From Polytrichum commune (taxonomy: Eukaryota; Streptophyta; Polytrichopsida; Polytrichales; Polytrichaceae), in assembly GCA_950295325.1 (NCBI GenBank), contig OX485803.1:66293554-66357553 (forward strand): a stretch of 64,000 nucleotides of DNA, written 5' to 3'. Below are positions 1 to 12,165 of this stretch, one piece after another. A program made the translations under genes and the position numbers. The stretch's first letter is position 1, and each line of letters opens with the position of its first letter. The notes under the pieces were generated by a model, which saw nothing but the letters and a program-made list of their open reading frames with translations, did no database searches and was not told where the DNA came from.

Positions 1-120
1 GCAAGTACAGTAATTAGGGCTTAAGAAGTCCAGTCCGTCCGATCGGAATCCAGATTCCCCACAACCGTCAGATCCACCACAGGTGCCTGTTCTCAAACAG
101 AGGCCTGCTTGTTGTTGATT

Positions 121-176
121 CCAACGAGAGAGCGAGAGAGAGAGAGAGAGAGAGGGTTTAGGGTTTTAGGGTTTCG
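121..176 (+). promoter_or_regulatory. GA microsatellite and telo-box leader of the bL25 gene
   Basis: A GA-rich simple repeat (about 125-154) runs straight into two TTTAGGG-like units at 154-174. Telo-boxes (AAACCCTAA on either strand) are established cis-elements of plant ribosomal protein and other translation genes, and GA repeats are common in plant core promoters and 5' leaders. The pair lies about 75-120 bases before the ATG at 249, so it may be in the 5' untranslated region or the core promoter. The transcription start is not visible. Confidence 0.55.
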
Positions 177-248
177 TCTCATGAGCGTTGGAGCAGAAGT
201 GCAAGGGAACCACAGGGAAGCAGAGGATTGGAGGTTGGGGTTCGCAGG

Positions 249-1833
249 ATGAGGGGCGCAGGATCCTTCGTCTTGCGTCTCTCTCGCTACGCAAAACAAC
301 AGCAACAAAATCAACAACAATCCCGGCACATTGCCAATTGCTCTCTATTCCAAGAGTCCTCGCCGTTGACATCATCAACGCACCGAAGCTTGGTGGGGGC
401 TGAGCCTCGATCTGTTCGGGAGTGCATTGCGCAGAGTGGAAACCCTAGTTTCGGATTCTCGTTTCTAAGGCACTTGTCGCAAGCTGCGGAGCGAGTGGAG
501 CCGGATTCTGGTGCAGATGGCGAGGGTGGCGCCCCTCCTGTGGTCGAGGAAGTGAAACTCGATGACGTGATCAAGGCTGTCCCGCGGGACGCGTCAGGGA
601 AGATTATCTGCAAGAAGGAGCGGAGGGCAGGGCGAGTGCCAAGCATTGTGTTTGGGCAGGAGAATGGACACCTTGGGGGTGACAAGCAGCTGTTGTCCGT
701 GGAGACGAAGCAGATAGAGAGAGTGTTGAAAAGGATTGGCAAAAGTTTCTTCTTGTCGCGCACTTTTGATCTGGAAATATTTGACAACGAAGGTAAACCG
801 CAGTCGAAAGAGCGCGTGCTGCCTCGTTCGGTGAGTTTTTGAGCAATCCTTAATTCACCTAACCTTATGTGTGAAGAACTTTCATCTCTGTGGCAGATGC
901 TTGAGAGTCCTAAAACTCTTCGATTCTTGTATCATTCGGTAATATCGATGTGCACGATTAGAAGCTTGAAGTGATGATAATGGTATTTCTAGTGTATGTG
1001 AGAATTTGAGCTCCACCTGGTGACTGCAGTCTACAGGAACAATCCGTGGAGCTTATGTGAGGAATTTTGGAAGTGGGAGTGGTTTGCGACTTTTTGGGGT
1101 TTGGTGATGCATTCGAATGGGTGTTGTTTAGAGAAATATCAAGAAATTGAACCCTTGTGAGGCCAAAGCAACATACTATAAAGTTTGATTTTTGTTCACC
1201 TAGTATGTCAAAGTTCTTCTGTCCCTTGATTCACTCAGGGATCATTGTGCATTTCAGTACCCTAACCCAACACACACAGACACACACAAACTCTATATTC
1301 ACGTCAACCGTTCTTTTGTTTGGTGCCAGATTCATTTGCATGCAGGAACGGATAAAGTGATGAATGTCACCTTCATAAGAGCACCACCCACAGCACGGCT
1401 CAAAGTGAATGTTCCTCTGGTTTTTATCGGTGAAGATGCCTGTCCTGGCATTCGGAAAGGTGCGTTCTTTGGCTTTCTGATTGCTGGTGTTCTATTTTTG
1501 TTGTTTAGTGTGTAGGCTTACAAAATAATCTGTTTTGTTCCGGAAGTCTTTTTCAGCAATGTAATGTTGAGTGGAACTTTGAATGTATTTGCAGGTGGGT
1601 ACATTTATACAATGATGAGAACAGTGAAGTATAAGTGCCCAGGAGACGGTATCCCCCCGTGCATAGAAGTGGATCTCAGCAGTCTGGACATGGGTGACAA
1701 AATCCTACTGAAGGACCTGAAAGTTGGGCTGGGTTTAAGCCTTGTGCACACAGACAGCACCCTTCCTGTTTGCAAAGTCATGGGCTCCCGCACCTCTGGT
1801 AAGACTGAGGTGGCTGCCACCCCAGCTACATGA
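249..1833 (+). CDS. Mitochondrial large-subunit ribosomal protein bL25 (L25/TL5/CTC family), three exons
   Basis: Inferred exons are 249-830, 1330-1459 and 1595-1833. Introns begin GTGAG and GTGCG and end CCAG and GCAG; phases 0 and 1 fit, giving 316 residues. The first 50 or so residues are Arg/Ser/Gln-rich with almost no acidic residues, as in a mitochondrial presequence. The middle carries the bL25 core (KERRAGRVPSIVFGQENG, QIERVLKRIGKSFF, then VLPR with IHLHAGTDKVMNVTFIRA). The C-terminal beta domain has VPLVFIGEDACPGIRKGG and PPCIEVDLSSLDMGD. The family binds 5S rRNA in bacterial ribosomes; plant nuclear copies with such leaders are organellar. The ATG at 249 is the first in frame; a TTG 21 bases upstream is also open but unlikely to be used. 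No disruption is visible. Confidence 0.9.
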
Positions 1834-3011
1834 GACCAATTTGTTCCTTAGAATACAACAACACGTCTTCAGGTGTCATTCTGGAGGTCATTCTGTGAAC
1901 GAACCTCTGAATTTGAGCAGGATATGAGGTGCTTAGCTCATACTGCAAAAGAGGCCTTACCTGCCTCATGCTTTTAATCCATTTGGTAGAAAGAGGTGTT
2001 TGAATATAGTGCATTAATGCACTATTCATTTGCAAGCACCCACCTGATGGTTTTGGAAGGTCCTAGAGCTAGAATAGGCTGTCAATAGATGTTGCATTAG
2101 ACCCCTAACCTGTGAGGTTGATTGGACCTTGCTCCAGTCCAAGTTCCTTGGATCAACACTAGATTCATGCAAAAGAACGCATAGTAGAGGAGATGTTTGT
2201 GCTTTATATGGCATCGATCTTGAGCATCCAAGATGTCAAATGGTGCCTTGTGCACTCTCATTGTCAATTCTGAAATCATTCATCAGATGCTCAACAAAAA
2301 AGCAGGGGGAGAAGTATGTAAGCACCCCTTGTCGTGTCTCCTGGTAAGTGTTGGGTTCTATTTGTCTCTGAATTGTCAATTGATCTGGTATTAGTGTAGT
2401 TGTACATCACTTTTTTGGTAGTTAACCAATTTGAAAATCCATGGAATGATTCACAGGAGGTTTAGCCTATTGGCTAGCAAACTGTACCATTGGTTTTTGT
2501 GTACCTGAGCTGTTTGATCGAGGAAAGGCATACATAAATTCTTGCATACTGCTGTGGAACCTTAATGTCAAGAGGTCACCTTTTTGCAGTAATTCCCTAT
2601 TTGATGGTGTTGGAACATGTGCAGATAAGATTTAAACCATTCTAGGTTCAATAACTAATGCAATAGGGTAGGGTCTATATGATTGTTTAAAGTTAGAATA
2701 TTTATTTTGACCCCTTATAACTTTTGCATCTCACCTTGATTCTGAAACTTGCAATGACAATCTCCACGATTCAAAATTGCCAACCAGATGAGATGATTCC
2801 CAACTTGGTCCAATTGTCAACATTGTTTAGAGCTGGAGTCTGGATGAGTTTCATTGAGGCTCACAGACTAGTTGTTACGGTCACAGGAGGGATCCCTTTA
2901 CAAAAGTCCGCTGGACATTCAAAGTAATATTGGAAGCAGATCCCTTTTGTGACAAAGTAACACTGACCTCAACAATTACCTTCTGTGAGAGGAGGTCCTC
3001 TAATCCCAAGG
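1834..3011. other. bL25 3' flank and non-coding spacer
   Basis: This holds the probable 3' untranslated region of bL25 followed by AT-rich spacer. A perfect 16-bp palindrome, AGTGCATTAATGCACT, lies at about 2009-2025. Open frames here are short, overlapping and without recognisable protein features. Confidence 0.5.
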
Positions 3012-3245
3012 TAGAGGGTGCTTAAACCAACACTATGGCACATACATATTGGCTATGTGGTTGATATATAAAACATATATTTATATTAGCATCTGGGCTA
3101 AATATAGGTACAAGGAAAGAAAAGTAAATTTTAGCCTCAATTAAATATTTGGTGAAAACTCAAAGTCAAAACCACTACACCGTTTATGGTATTTAGTGTT
3201 AAATGCATAATAGTGTCACTTACCCTCTATTGAGGTGTATGCTAG

Positions 3246-4173
3246 CAGTGTGTATGTTTGACAAATTTCATGTGACGTTCAACCTCAAATCCAAAGTGTT
3301 ACGTGACATTTTCAAAAACAAAAATGAATGTCAATTGACATCTACATTTTATTCCAAAATGTCACCTCAATTTTTGGCTTACACAATATTTTAGAAAACT
3401 AATATTTTGAATAATAAAAAACAAACTTGATTTGTAACAAAAAAAAAACTATCAATCGAGTGTAGGTATCCTTCGGTCTCGCATGTTTCTCCAAATGTTG
3501 AAGATGGTAGCCCAATCCATTGCATCCACTTCAAGCCCACAAAGAGAAACCTGCATAAGAGCATCAAGGGTCTTCAAGTTCAACCTATTGCACAAGTGGC
3601 TTTTGATTGCATTTTGTTTGAAAAATCTTCTCTCACAAATAGCTATACTTGATGGAATGAGTATAATTTTTTGCCAAAGTTGCATAAGTTTAGGCCAATT
3701 TGTGTGCCATTCCAAATTGCTACCACATATGCGCCAAGCCTCAAATATCGTTTTGTTCTCACACTCATGTCGAAGTGTTTCCGTAAATTCCAAGAGTTCT
3801 CCCTTACACATGTCACTCTCTTCTTCAGTGTATTGAAATATTTGCCTCGCCATGTTCCTAGTTAGTCTCGCTCTCCGATCACTGTCTTAGCTCCCGGTTA
3901 CAAAGGAAATTGCAAGAGCAAAGTTGAACTTAAGTATGTGAGTGAGTGTAGGAAGTTCTCCTACTGTTATGGGTTATGTTTTCCGGATACTTGAGCTGCA
4001 CTTTATAGTACTCAAGTAATACGTGTCATTTCAATTTCTAGTGTGTCAATTGACGTGTGGTTTCCTTCTTCACAAGTCACAGTATGTGTCAATTGACGTG
4101 CATTTTTTTTTGTGCAAGTTTTTGCGTGTCAAAAGAGAAAAACTTGCAAAAACTTTGTCAAACATATACACTG
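3246..4173. mobile_element. Non-autonomous hAT element with target duplication TATGCTAG
   Basis: The terminal inverted repeats read CAGTGTGTATGTTTGACAAA on the left (3246-3265) and CAGTGTATATGTTTGACAAA as the reverse complement of 4154-4173. The flanking 8-mers 3238-3245 and 4174-4181 are both TATGCTAG. A CAG start and an 8-bp duplication are the hallmarks of hAT transposons. The element carries a minus-strand remnant of the transposase C-terminus (separate entry) and three copies of the motif GTCAATTGAC near 3329, 4046 and 4088, possibly subterminal binding sites. Confidence 0.85.
3452..3853 (-). pseudogene. hAT transposase C-terminal (dimerization domain) remnant
   Basis: The open stretch encodes the last part of a hAT transposase, including ICERRFFKQNAIKSHLCNRL, LDALMQVSLCGLE and IFNIWRNMRDRR, which match the hATC dimerization region of zinc-finger-BED type hAT proteins. 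The catalytic core and the BED finger are absent, so this is an internal-deletion product inside the hAT element 3246-4173, about 130 residues against 600-800 for an intact protein. Confidence 0.8.
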
Positions 4174-5228
4174 TATGCTAGGATGCATCGGTGATTAAAA
4201 ACTTCACCATAATTGTCACCACATGACACTTGGCGTTCAAGTGCGCTTACAAATATCTTGGCATGAGCATGTTCAATAATGTTATGAGGTGCATGCCTAT
4301 GTTATACCTTGGTCTACAAGTTGACTAAAGTCTACACAAATGACACTTGTCATAAGTATGCCCAAAATAATCATCCCCTTGCATTTTAATATGCAAGACT
4401 ATTATCTAATGTATCCCAATCTGCTACTCTAATTGTCATAATGTAGATTTTTTTCCACTTAAGGAAGTTATGTTGACAAACAGAATAAGATTGGCAATTA
4501 GTGGGTGTGGCACTTTGAGAAATCTAGGTATCTAGTTTGGACCCTTAGCAAATAGTGTACATGACACTAAACACCATAAATAGTGTTGCTTCCTTAAACT
4601 GATCCCTAGGCCCCATGTATGACAGCCTTGCATATTATGAGGACCCCCACCTTCATTACCTATAACTGAACAACATAGATGGGTACCGAACCCAAGCTAG
4701 ATCAAAGGCCAACTAGTAATAGTGTGCAAAGCCACATGGCCACCTCCATGATTCCACCTAGTTCGGTTGCAAAACCATCACCTTGCATCCTAGGTACTGA
4801 TCTACCCTCTTGCATACTAGGTACCAATCCCCTAGCATCATGGGTATTTTATGCCTAGAATCAACCCCCCTTTGTGCCCATAACCGACCCTTTTTGGGCT
4901 TTGTGGGCCTACCTCCTTGGCTTTGTGAATAGAAGGGCTACAACCACCCCCCCCCCCCAATTCAAAAGAATGGCTAGAATAAGCTTTGACAAGCCACCCG
5001 AAACCCACCTTGAACCGACACAAGATATAATGGAGCATGTTATGTACCCTATATGGAGGTAGTGGAGGCCAGTATGAGATGGCACCACTAATGGCAGCTA
5101 AATCCATCACTCCGTGAGCCCAAGCAATCCTTTTCCATGGGGAATGGTTCAAGATAGTAGAGTGTTGGCAATTGGGGAGCGTTTACAGGTGTTGCTTTTG
5201 GGTGGGGTGTTGGTTTTAGCACCCTCTA

Positions 5229-7000
5229 ACTTAACTTACTCTAAGTTCATTGTATGTTGTGTTAAGTACACGCAAGATTAGTAAGCTTAGGTCCCCAAGG
5301 GTGGACTCTTCATTGGAAACTTGAATGACGTGCATGGGTCGCTTTGAAATTAAACCCCCTATATACAAGAAGTTTATAAAGAAAAACAAGTGTATACAAC
5401 TAACGACATGCTAGGGAGAGGACTCATGTAATTATACTAAGATTTTCAATTTAATGTGATAAATGCCTCCACTACATATACAAAACATATATCATGAATT
5501 ATATAGCCTTTATTGCATATGAAATCATTATCCACTTTCCAACGAAAAAATCATTTTGATTAGTGGACATATCAAACAAAAAAAGATAAGAGCATAATAT
5601 CTTAGCCACAAATTGGAGAGCATAACTCAAGGAAGCCCATGAGTGCTCCAAGAGCCTCTATGCAAACCCTAACAAGAACATACATGGTAGCCATTGGGGA
5701 CTATGACCATATGATAACAATGGGTGAAAATGTGAATTGGATGAAACCAATACACTTGTTGTCAAATTTTCCCTAAATCTTAAGGCACCCTTTTGTACAT
5801 CTACCTTTACTTCAAATATTTTAATAGCCTTTTTAAATGCACACACTTGCAAAAAATAATACCTCTTCATTATGTACACTATGCATGTTGTCACGGTATG
5901 CGGCGTTGGTGGCCGCACCTTATCCGTTGGGCTTCATCCATTTAGGTTTGGATGGATGAATCTTAGATGTGGAGAGGAAGGCTCCTAAGTGAGGAGCCTC
6001 CTCCTTGGCTTGGCATTCTTGCCAAGTGAGAAGGAAGAGAGTCAAACCTTTGCAAGAGCTCTACTTCTCTCTTCAAATGCACACAATGACTCAAGCTATC
6101 TCTCACTCCACCACGGGAGAATCCAAGAGTGTAAGAAAGGGGAGAAGAACTCAAGATTTATTGCAAAAAAAACATGCAATCTTCACCTCACCCTAAACCT
6201 AGTACCTCAATTAATACCCCTGCTAACACATACTTTAGTTTGCATGTGGTATGACGAGTCAACCCCTTGGGGCTCAGGTTCATACTCCAAAGCACATAAT
6301 CATATTGATGTTAGTTTTTTTATTTAAAAAAAGTTATGTTAAAATATTATGTGTTAGATGTGGTTGCAACAATGAGCATGGCATTGATGATGCAAGCATG
6401 GATAGGCCAAAGATAGAGGGTGCTAATCATCTCCTTATCCCAAAATGGTCCCCTATGCGGGCCTCCTAAACCTATATAAATGAAGCACACCTAAAAGTAT
6501 CCAAATGTGTGTGGTGCAAAAAGAGGGTGGATTTGGGCAAAAGGCAGGGACACATTTGGGAGAAAGTGAGGGCATATTTAGGCAAATGTCGTGACATAGC
6601 TAGGGGCGGATTACTTATATGTTTTCTTTGAGGGCAAATAAGTTTATAGGTTTTAACTTTCTGACAAATAACTTAGGGTTTTAAATTTTAAAATACACAA
6701 AATAATTTTAAATTTAATAAATACATGATTTATTTTGGGCGAAAAAGAGGGTTGGTTTTGGGTGAGTGTTGGTATTTTTTGGGAGCCATTTGTATTGGGG
6801 AAATTGCGGGACTAGGGTGGTATTTAGGTAGCTAGGGGTGGGTTACTTAAAAAGGACTGTACTATATTCAAACATTGGGCAATTTCTTTAAATTTTATTC
6901 TCTTCCATGTCTAAGACAATTTGCCAACATATTAGTCAATTCTACATATTACTAACTTAATCCATTTGGAATCCAAAAATAAAATGAATGTCCGGCCAAA
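5229..7000. other. AT-rich spacer with repeat relics
   Basis: No gene is supported. A partial copy of the TAGAGGGTGCT end lies at 6414 and an inverted full copy at 7001-7022; together they might bound a roughly 600-bp relic (6414-7022), but the left copy matches over only about 12 bases. Direct near-repeats AGCTAGGGG(C/T)GG lie near 6599 and 6831. Confidence 0.4.
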
Positions 7001-10000
7001 GGGTTGGTTTAACCACCCTCTATCTTAGCAACATCCTAAATTCTTGCAGCTTTCATCTCCCCCTTGTCTCCATAGTGGTAAAATCCAAGTAATATTAATG
7101 TTATGCATTCATAGTGATATGCATGGCAATCAACAATATATATGGAAGAAGCAAGATTTGTAAGTATTTATTTGGGGTGTGTATGGGCTAAAATGCACAT
7201 AACCAATGGCTCATCCAAGAGCTAAAATATTATTAAAATTTGTCCCAAATGTTCATCCATGAAGATATTATATCATCCAAAATTCTCAGATTATGTTTAT
7301 AAGCTCGTTGGCTATGACTGATAACCAACTCAAGTAGGTGGATGACTCCCAACTTCCACATCTTGTCTTCCACTCTCCTCTTGTTGGTTATCCATTCCAT
7401 AAGACAATATACCAACTGATGAGTTATCATTACCAAGAACACTATAAATCCTTGAAATCAATCCAACATTATCAATCGTCACATCCCTACAACCAATGCC
7501 TATCGTTTCATAACATTATTCGGTTGTTATCGTATGTTTCATTCTAATTATATTCATTGGCAATGTGTCACTTGAACAATGAACAATTTATCATGCTAAA
7601 TTTACTTAGACAAGTATTCATGTGATATAATTCTAGCACCTTGCATGACATATTCTCGGCCCCACCCAACCTGGTCACTCATATGACTAATGTTATGTTA
7701 CTCCATAGGATGATGTGTATGAATTCTTTTGTCTAATGTCAATTAATTAACTGAAGCAACATACACATACAATATAATTTGCTCAAGTGAAGTTGATAGT
7801 CAACTGGGTGATAACAATTATTATTATTATTTCTTCTTCTTCTTCTTCTTCTCAAAAGGCGTTCTAGTAGGGACTGTATAGGTTAGTAGACTCTTGATGT
7901 TTAATCGACTTGTTGAATATAGAATCTTCTATCGAATATTCTCACCTGCATGGAGCTAAAATTTCAAGTTCATTAAATGTATAGTATTGAGTTAGTGTCA
8001 GAGCGGTCAGGTTACTCTCTGTAAATCAGGTGAACTGTATATTAATGTTTTCTAGAAACCTCTCTATATAGCTACTTCTTATATGCACATAGACATTCTA
8101 GATGCATTCTTATGATTACGTTTACGTCAAGAATTTGGGTATAAGGTATGCGTGCCTATTGTGGGCACGAAGCGATTGGATAATAAAGTTAGAGAAATAA
8201 TGTTTGCCAACACTTTAAAATGAGGAATTTGCGATTGGGGTTTGTACGATCATGGGATCTCTAGTCAAAGTGCAAATTTTATGATATATAATTTTGATAA
8301 TGTAGGGGTCTCCCAGTTTCAATGTTCACAGCTATCTAGATTGGCCTTTCTATGTGCCTACTTGGTTGTCCCTTGGTTGTTATTATTAGGTGTACAAGAT
8401 TAGTTTGACATGTTTGAACAAGCATGTCTTGTGTTTGAAACTTGTCTATGAGGCACTTGTTGGATATATGGAAGTGATCTCAAAGTGTTCACAAATCAAG
8501 AATGTGTTCCTTCTTCAATTACAAGTGGTGTCAAAGTGGTTCCTCTCCTCCAACTCTTGGCATCAAGTTTCATGAATGGAAGTGGATGTATGCTATGAGG
8601 TTGTGCGACTATGCCTAGAATGACCTAATCACTACTTTTGATCTACACAAATCATAATTTGGCCTTACCCCACTTGAGTTTAAGATTTGGAAGCATGAAA
8701 GCACGAGTGAATATAATGAGATATAACGAAAAGAATTTTCTTAAAGAGTGTGCAATCATTTGGGCCTTTTGGCGTAAGGTTGTTGTTGTGAATTCTTGAA
8801 ACACCAAATGCATTATTAACATAGACAATAAGTGTCACATGTATGCACTTCATATTCCGGAAATCAACATTGGTTTTGGCCTTGTAGGATTTCTGGAAGA
8901 GCCTCGAAAATTTGTATTGGCATCCTATGTTCGGGGAAAACCGACAGCTAGTTCATTATCAGCCGATGGATTTTCCCTCATGGCTGGTCCAAATTTCCAA
9001 CCATTGGATGGCAATCCGACTGTAATTCCAATCCTCCGGCAATTAGCCGATGGACCAGAAAATGTCCCGGAAATGTAGCCGATTCTTCTTGTGAGTTACT
9101 GGATTTCAGCCGGAAGCATCCATAGCGCTATTTGTCTGGGGCATCTGATGATGCACTTGAGGAAGTACCCTAAACCTTAAACTTTTTGAATTATGCAACC
9201 TTTCCATGACCAAATCCAATTGCTTCTATGAAGAATTGGGGGACCCTTGGCCTTCAAGCGGTGAAGGCATTGCTAGGTTCAATTCCTGCCAAGGATATTA
9301 ACTCTTCAAATTTAAAGTATTGAACATGCCTTTCTTCTCACTTATTCAAGATTTTGTACTAAGAAATGATTTCTAATAACTTTTCATACATTTTTTAAAC
9401 AATTAGTGCCAATATGAATTCCATTTAATCGGATATTGGCCAATGAAAATATGAAAATATAGGCAATTGGCCGATTGATTTTACAAAAGACCGGCTCTTG
9501 CCATGTAAATTGGAAAATATCCGACCCTTCGTAGCAACTACCGGCAATTAGCCACTAAGGCTTCAAAAACTTCCCGAACTCTGTTGGCATCTGTTAACTC
9601 CATGAAGGATGGAGCTAATTAGAATGGACCTTGTGGAGCCCTTGACTAGCACCATAGAATCTTTGAATGAAAATTCCCTCACTCCTAAGCTCGGGGGTGC
9701 ACTCGTTATTAAAAGTATGGACTCCTATGATGCACAAAAGGTGTATTAATTGTGCCTAGGGGTTACACAATATACATAAGGTACATGTATTATTTATTCT
9801 GGTTTTGTAAATATACTAGGCATATCATTTATATAATCATGGTTGTATTTTTACCTTTGGGCCCATAGTCAACTATAATGAAGTGGGTAATCTACAAGAG
9901 GGCCAAATGAATATTCCATCCTCAATGTGAACCACAATCATCCATGACATTTAAGGTATCGGACGATAGAGGGAAGACCACTCTTTGAAAACCGTAAAGG

Positions 10001-10948
10001 TTTCTCATTGTGAAGCTTGCATGTGGAGTGAGGGTAGAGCTAGTAGGTGGTATTTCTTCTCTTCTTCTTATGGTTGCTTCTTGTTTCAGTAATGGGATTG
10101 TTGATGCAAATTGTGGTGTTTTGGGGGCCGTTGTAGCGTTGGAGTTTGGATGTCGGTTTGTGGTGCCCATCTTCATCTTCAACATCAACAGTTTATGGCC
10201 ACTACCTTACTTTTGCTTTTGCATTATTACTTACACCGCATTTCAGTTCAACCGAGTGGGTTGGTGTTTCTTAGTGACGACCATTGCTTACTTTTGTTCA
10301 TATTGAATATGAGAGCGGGATAAATACATGTCTTGTCAGGGTCACTGGCTCTTGCAACCCCCAATCTTATTATTTAGGTGTGACTCATGTTGTCCAAGGA
10401 TAGGCTCACCAACATTAAATCAAGTATGTTGTATGTCAAAACTAAAGTTTGACTATCTAGAGCCAAAATAATGATTTTTTTTATTGAATTTGGCATGTGA
10501 TTGTGCGGTATTATATATTTCTTGAGTACTTGAAGGAGTCAAGAAAAGAAGGAAAAACAAAACAATTTGGCCAAAATATTAATGATCAAGAGTTATTATA
10601 GAGAACTTCAAAGCATGGGTTGGATTGAAAATACTATAATTCTTGTATATTCTACAACAATACTTATATTTTATTATAATAATTTAATAAGATGAAAAAT
10701 TCCCAACGTTTGGACTAGGACCCCCTTAATATAGAAAAACCTATTATACAACTTTAAACCATTATATTTTACATTAGAAATTGTCTATTTACATGTATTA
10801 TGATACCGATCGATTCGATTTAACTTTCTCTTTATCAACATATAAAAAAGAAAGCTAAGCTATTAATTATATGGATACCATTATAAAGTGATGCACAAAT
10901 CAATAGTTTTGTTCTATAATCCTAGTTGTTGCCACCCTTGGGGATTCC
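7001..10948. other. Non-coding, AT-rich spacer
   Basis: Apart from the transposon end at 7001-7022, no gene is supported. A CTT microsatellite lies at about 7830-7853. An interrupted repetitive stretch around 8930-9560 repeats the short motif CCGGCAATTAGCC and variants of GCCGAT; its open frame at 8839-9078 is 79 codons and unrecognised. Confidence 0.4.
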
Positions 10949-12165
10949 ACATGTACATCCTAGAGGGGTTTCTTCAGGTCCCAATGACCTTGATGCGGTT
11001 TTTGACGTTGCAATGCACTTGTTTCATTGTCTCAACAAAAGGATACTTTAAAATCAAAATCAAACTGATTTATGTATGCTCAAACTTCGAATGTGAACTC
11101 AACCTAGATACATAAGACAAGTGACCACATAAGGCACATTGTATAGCTTAACTTACAAAGAGCATTTTCCATGTGTGTGATTCCGGAATGTGTGCAATGC
11201 CAGTCATGATTGAATGTTCTCAGAATGCGGGTATTATTATAATTGTAGACACATGTACATCCTAGAGGGGGTTCTTTAGGTCCCAATGACCTTGATGCGG
11301 TTTTTGACGTTGCAATGCACTTGTTTCATTGTCTCAACAACATGATACTTCAAAATGAAAATGAAAATGAAAATTTGACCGATTTGTGTATGCTCGGACT
11401 TCGAATGTGAACTCTACCTAGATACATAAGACAAGTGACCACATAAGGCACACATAGCTTAACTTACAAGGAGCATTTTCCATGTGTGTGATTCCGGAAT
11501 GTGTGCAATGCTAGTCATGATTGAATTTTCTCAGAACGCGGGTATTAATATTGCAGACACATGTACATCCTAGAGGGGGTTCTTTAGGTCCCAATGACCT
11601 TGATGCGGTTTTTGACGTTGCAATGCACTTGTTTCATTGTCTCAACAACATGATACTTCAAAATCAAAATCAAAATTTGACCGATTTATGTATGCTCAGA
11701 CTTCGAATGTGAACTCAACCTAGATACATAAGACAAGTGACCATATAAGGCACACATAGCTTAACTTACAAGGAGCATTTTCCATGTGTGTGATTCCGGA
11801 ATGTGTGCAATGCCAGTCATGATTGAATGTTCTCAGAATGCGGGTATTATTATAATTGCAGACACATGTACATCCTAGAGGGGGTTCTTCAAGTCCCAAT
11901 GACCTTGATGCGGTTTTTGATATTGCAATGCACTTGTTTCATTGTCTCAACAACATGATACTTCAAAATCAAAATCAAAATTTGACCGATTTATGTATGC
12001 TCAGACTTCGAATGTGAACTCAACCTAGATACATAAGACAAGTGACCACATAAGGCACACATAGCTTAACTTACAAGGAGCATTTTCCGTGTGTGTGATT
12101 CCGGAATGTGTGCAATGCCAGTCATGATTGAATGCTCTCAGAATGCGGGTATTATTATAATTGCC
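10949..12165 (+). repeat. Tandem array of four units of about 303 bp
   Basis: Units begin with ACATGTACATCCTAGAGG at 10949, 11251, 11559 and 11864, giving lengths of about 302, 308, 305 and 302. By eye they are very similar, differing by scattered substitutions and small indels in a CAAAATCAAAAT run. Every unit contains CCCAATGACCTTGATGCGG, GATTCCGGAATGTGTGC and AATGCGGGTATTA. Stops interrupt all frames, so the array is non-coding. The flanks carry no further copies. Confidence 0.9.

Larger units (their letters stand above)
3178..4585. mobile_element. CACTA-ended element, second layer of the nest
   Basis: The left end CACCGTTTATGGTATTTAG at 3178 and the reverse complement of the right end near 4559-4585 (CACTATTTATGGTGTTTAG) match over about 27 bases with few differences. 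A relative without the inner hAT insertion is recognisable at 47260 (TTTATGGTATTTA, then AATAGTGCCACTTATCC, then CCTATGCCTAGG). The same terminal motif recurs in the smaller elements at 47680, 57869, 58305 and 59409. Confidence 0.6.
3012..5228. mobile_element. DNA transposon relic with 22-bp inverted ends (outermost of three nested elements)
   Basis: The ends 3012-3033 and 5207-5228 are inverted copies with one mismatch in 22 bases; the left one begins TAGAGGGTGCTTAAACC. No transposase is visible in the part unique to this element. A third copy of the same end, in the same orientation as the right end, lies at 7001-7022, so this is a repeat family. Superfamily is not assigned; the ends resemble GGGTG-type Harbinger ends but no clear target duplication is seen. 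Confidence 0.55.

Noticed and set aside
6414-7022. Second element with TAGAGGGTGCT ends
   Set aside because: The left copy matches over only about 12 bases, so a bounded element is not supported; only the right end is convincing.
8839-9078. 79-codon frame that looks mildly protein-like
   Set aside because: It sits in a repetitive stretch of CCGGCAATTAGCC-type motifs and matches no family I can name.
9245-9295. tRNA-like sequence: CCTTGG/CCAAGG stem with a GGTTCAATTCC loop
   Set aside because: It is only about 50 bases and lacks an anticodon arm, so it cannot be a normal tRNA.
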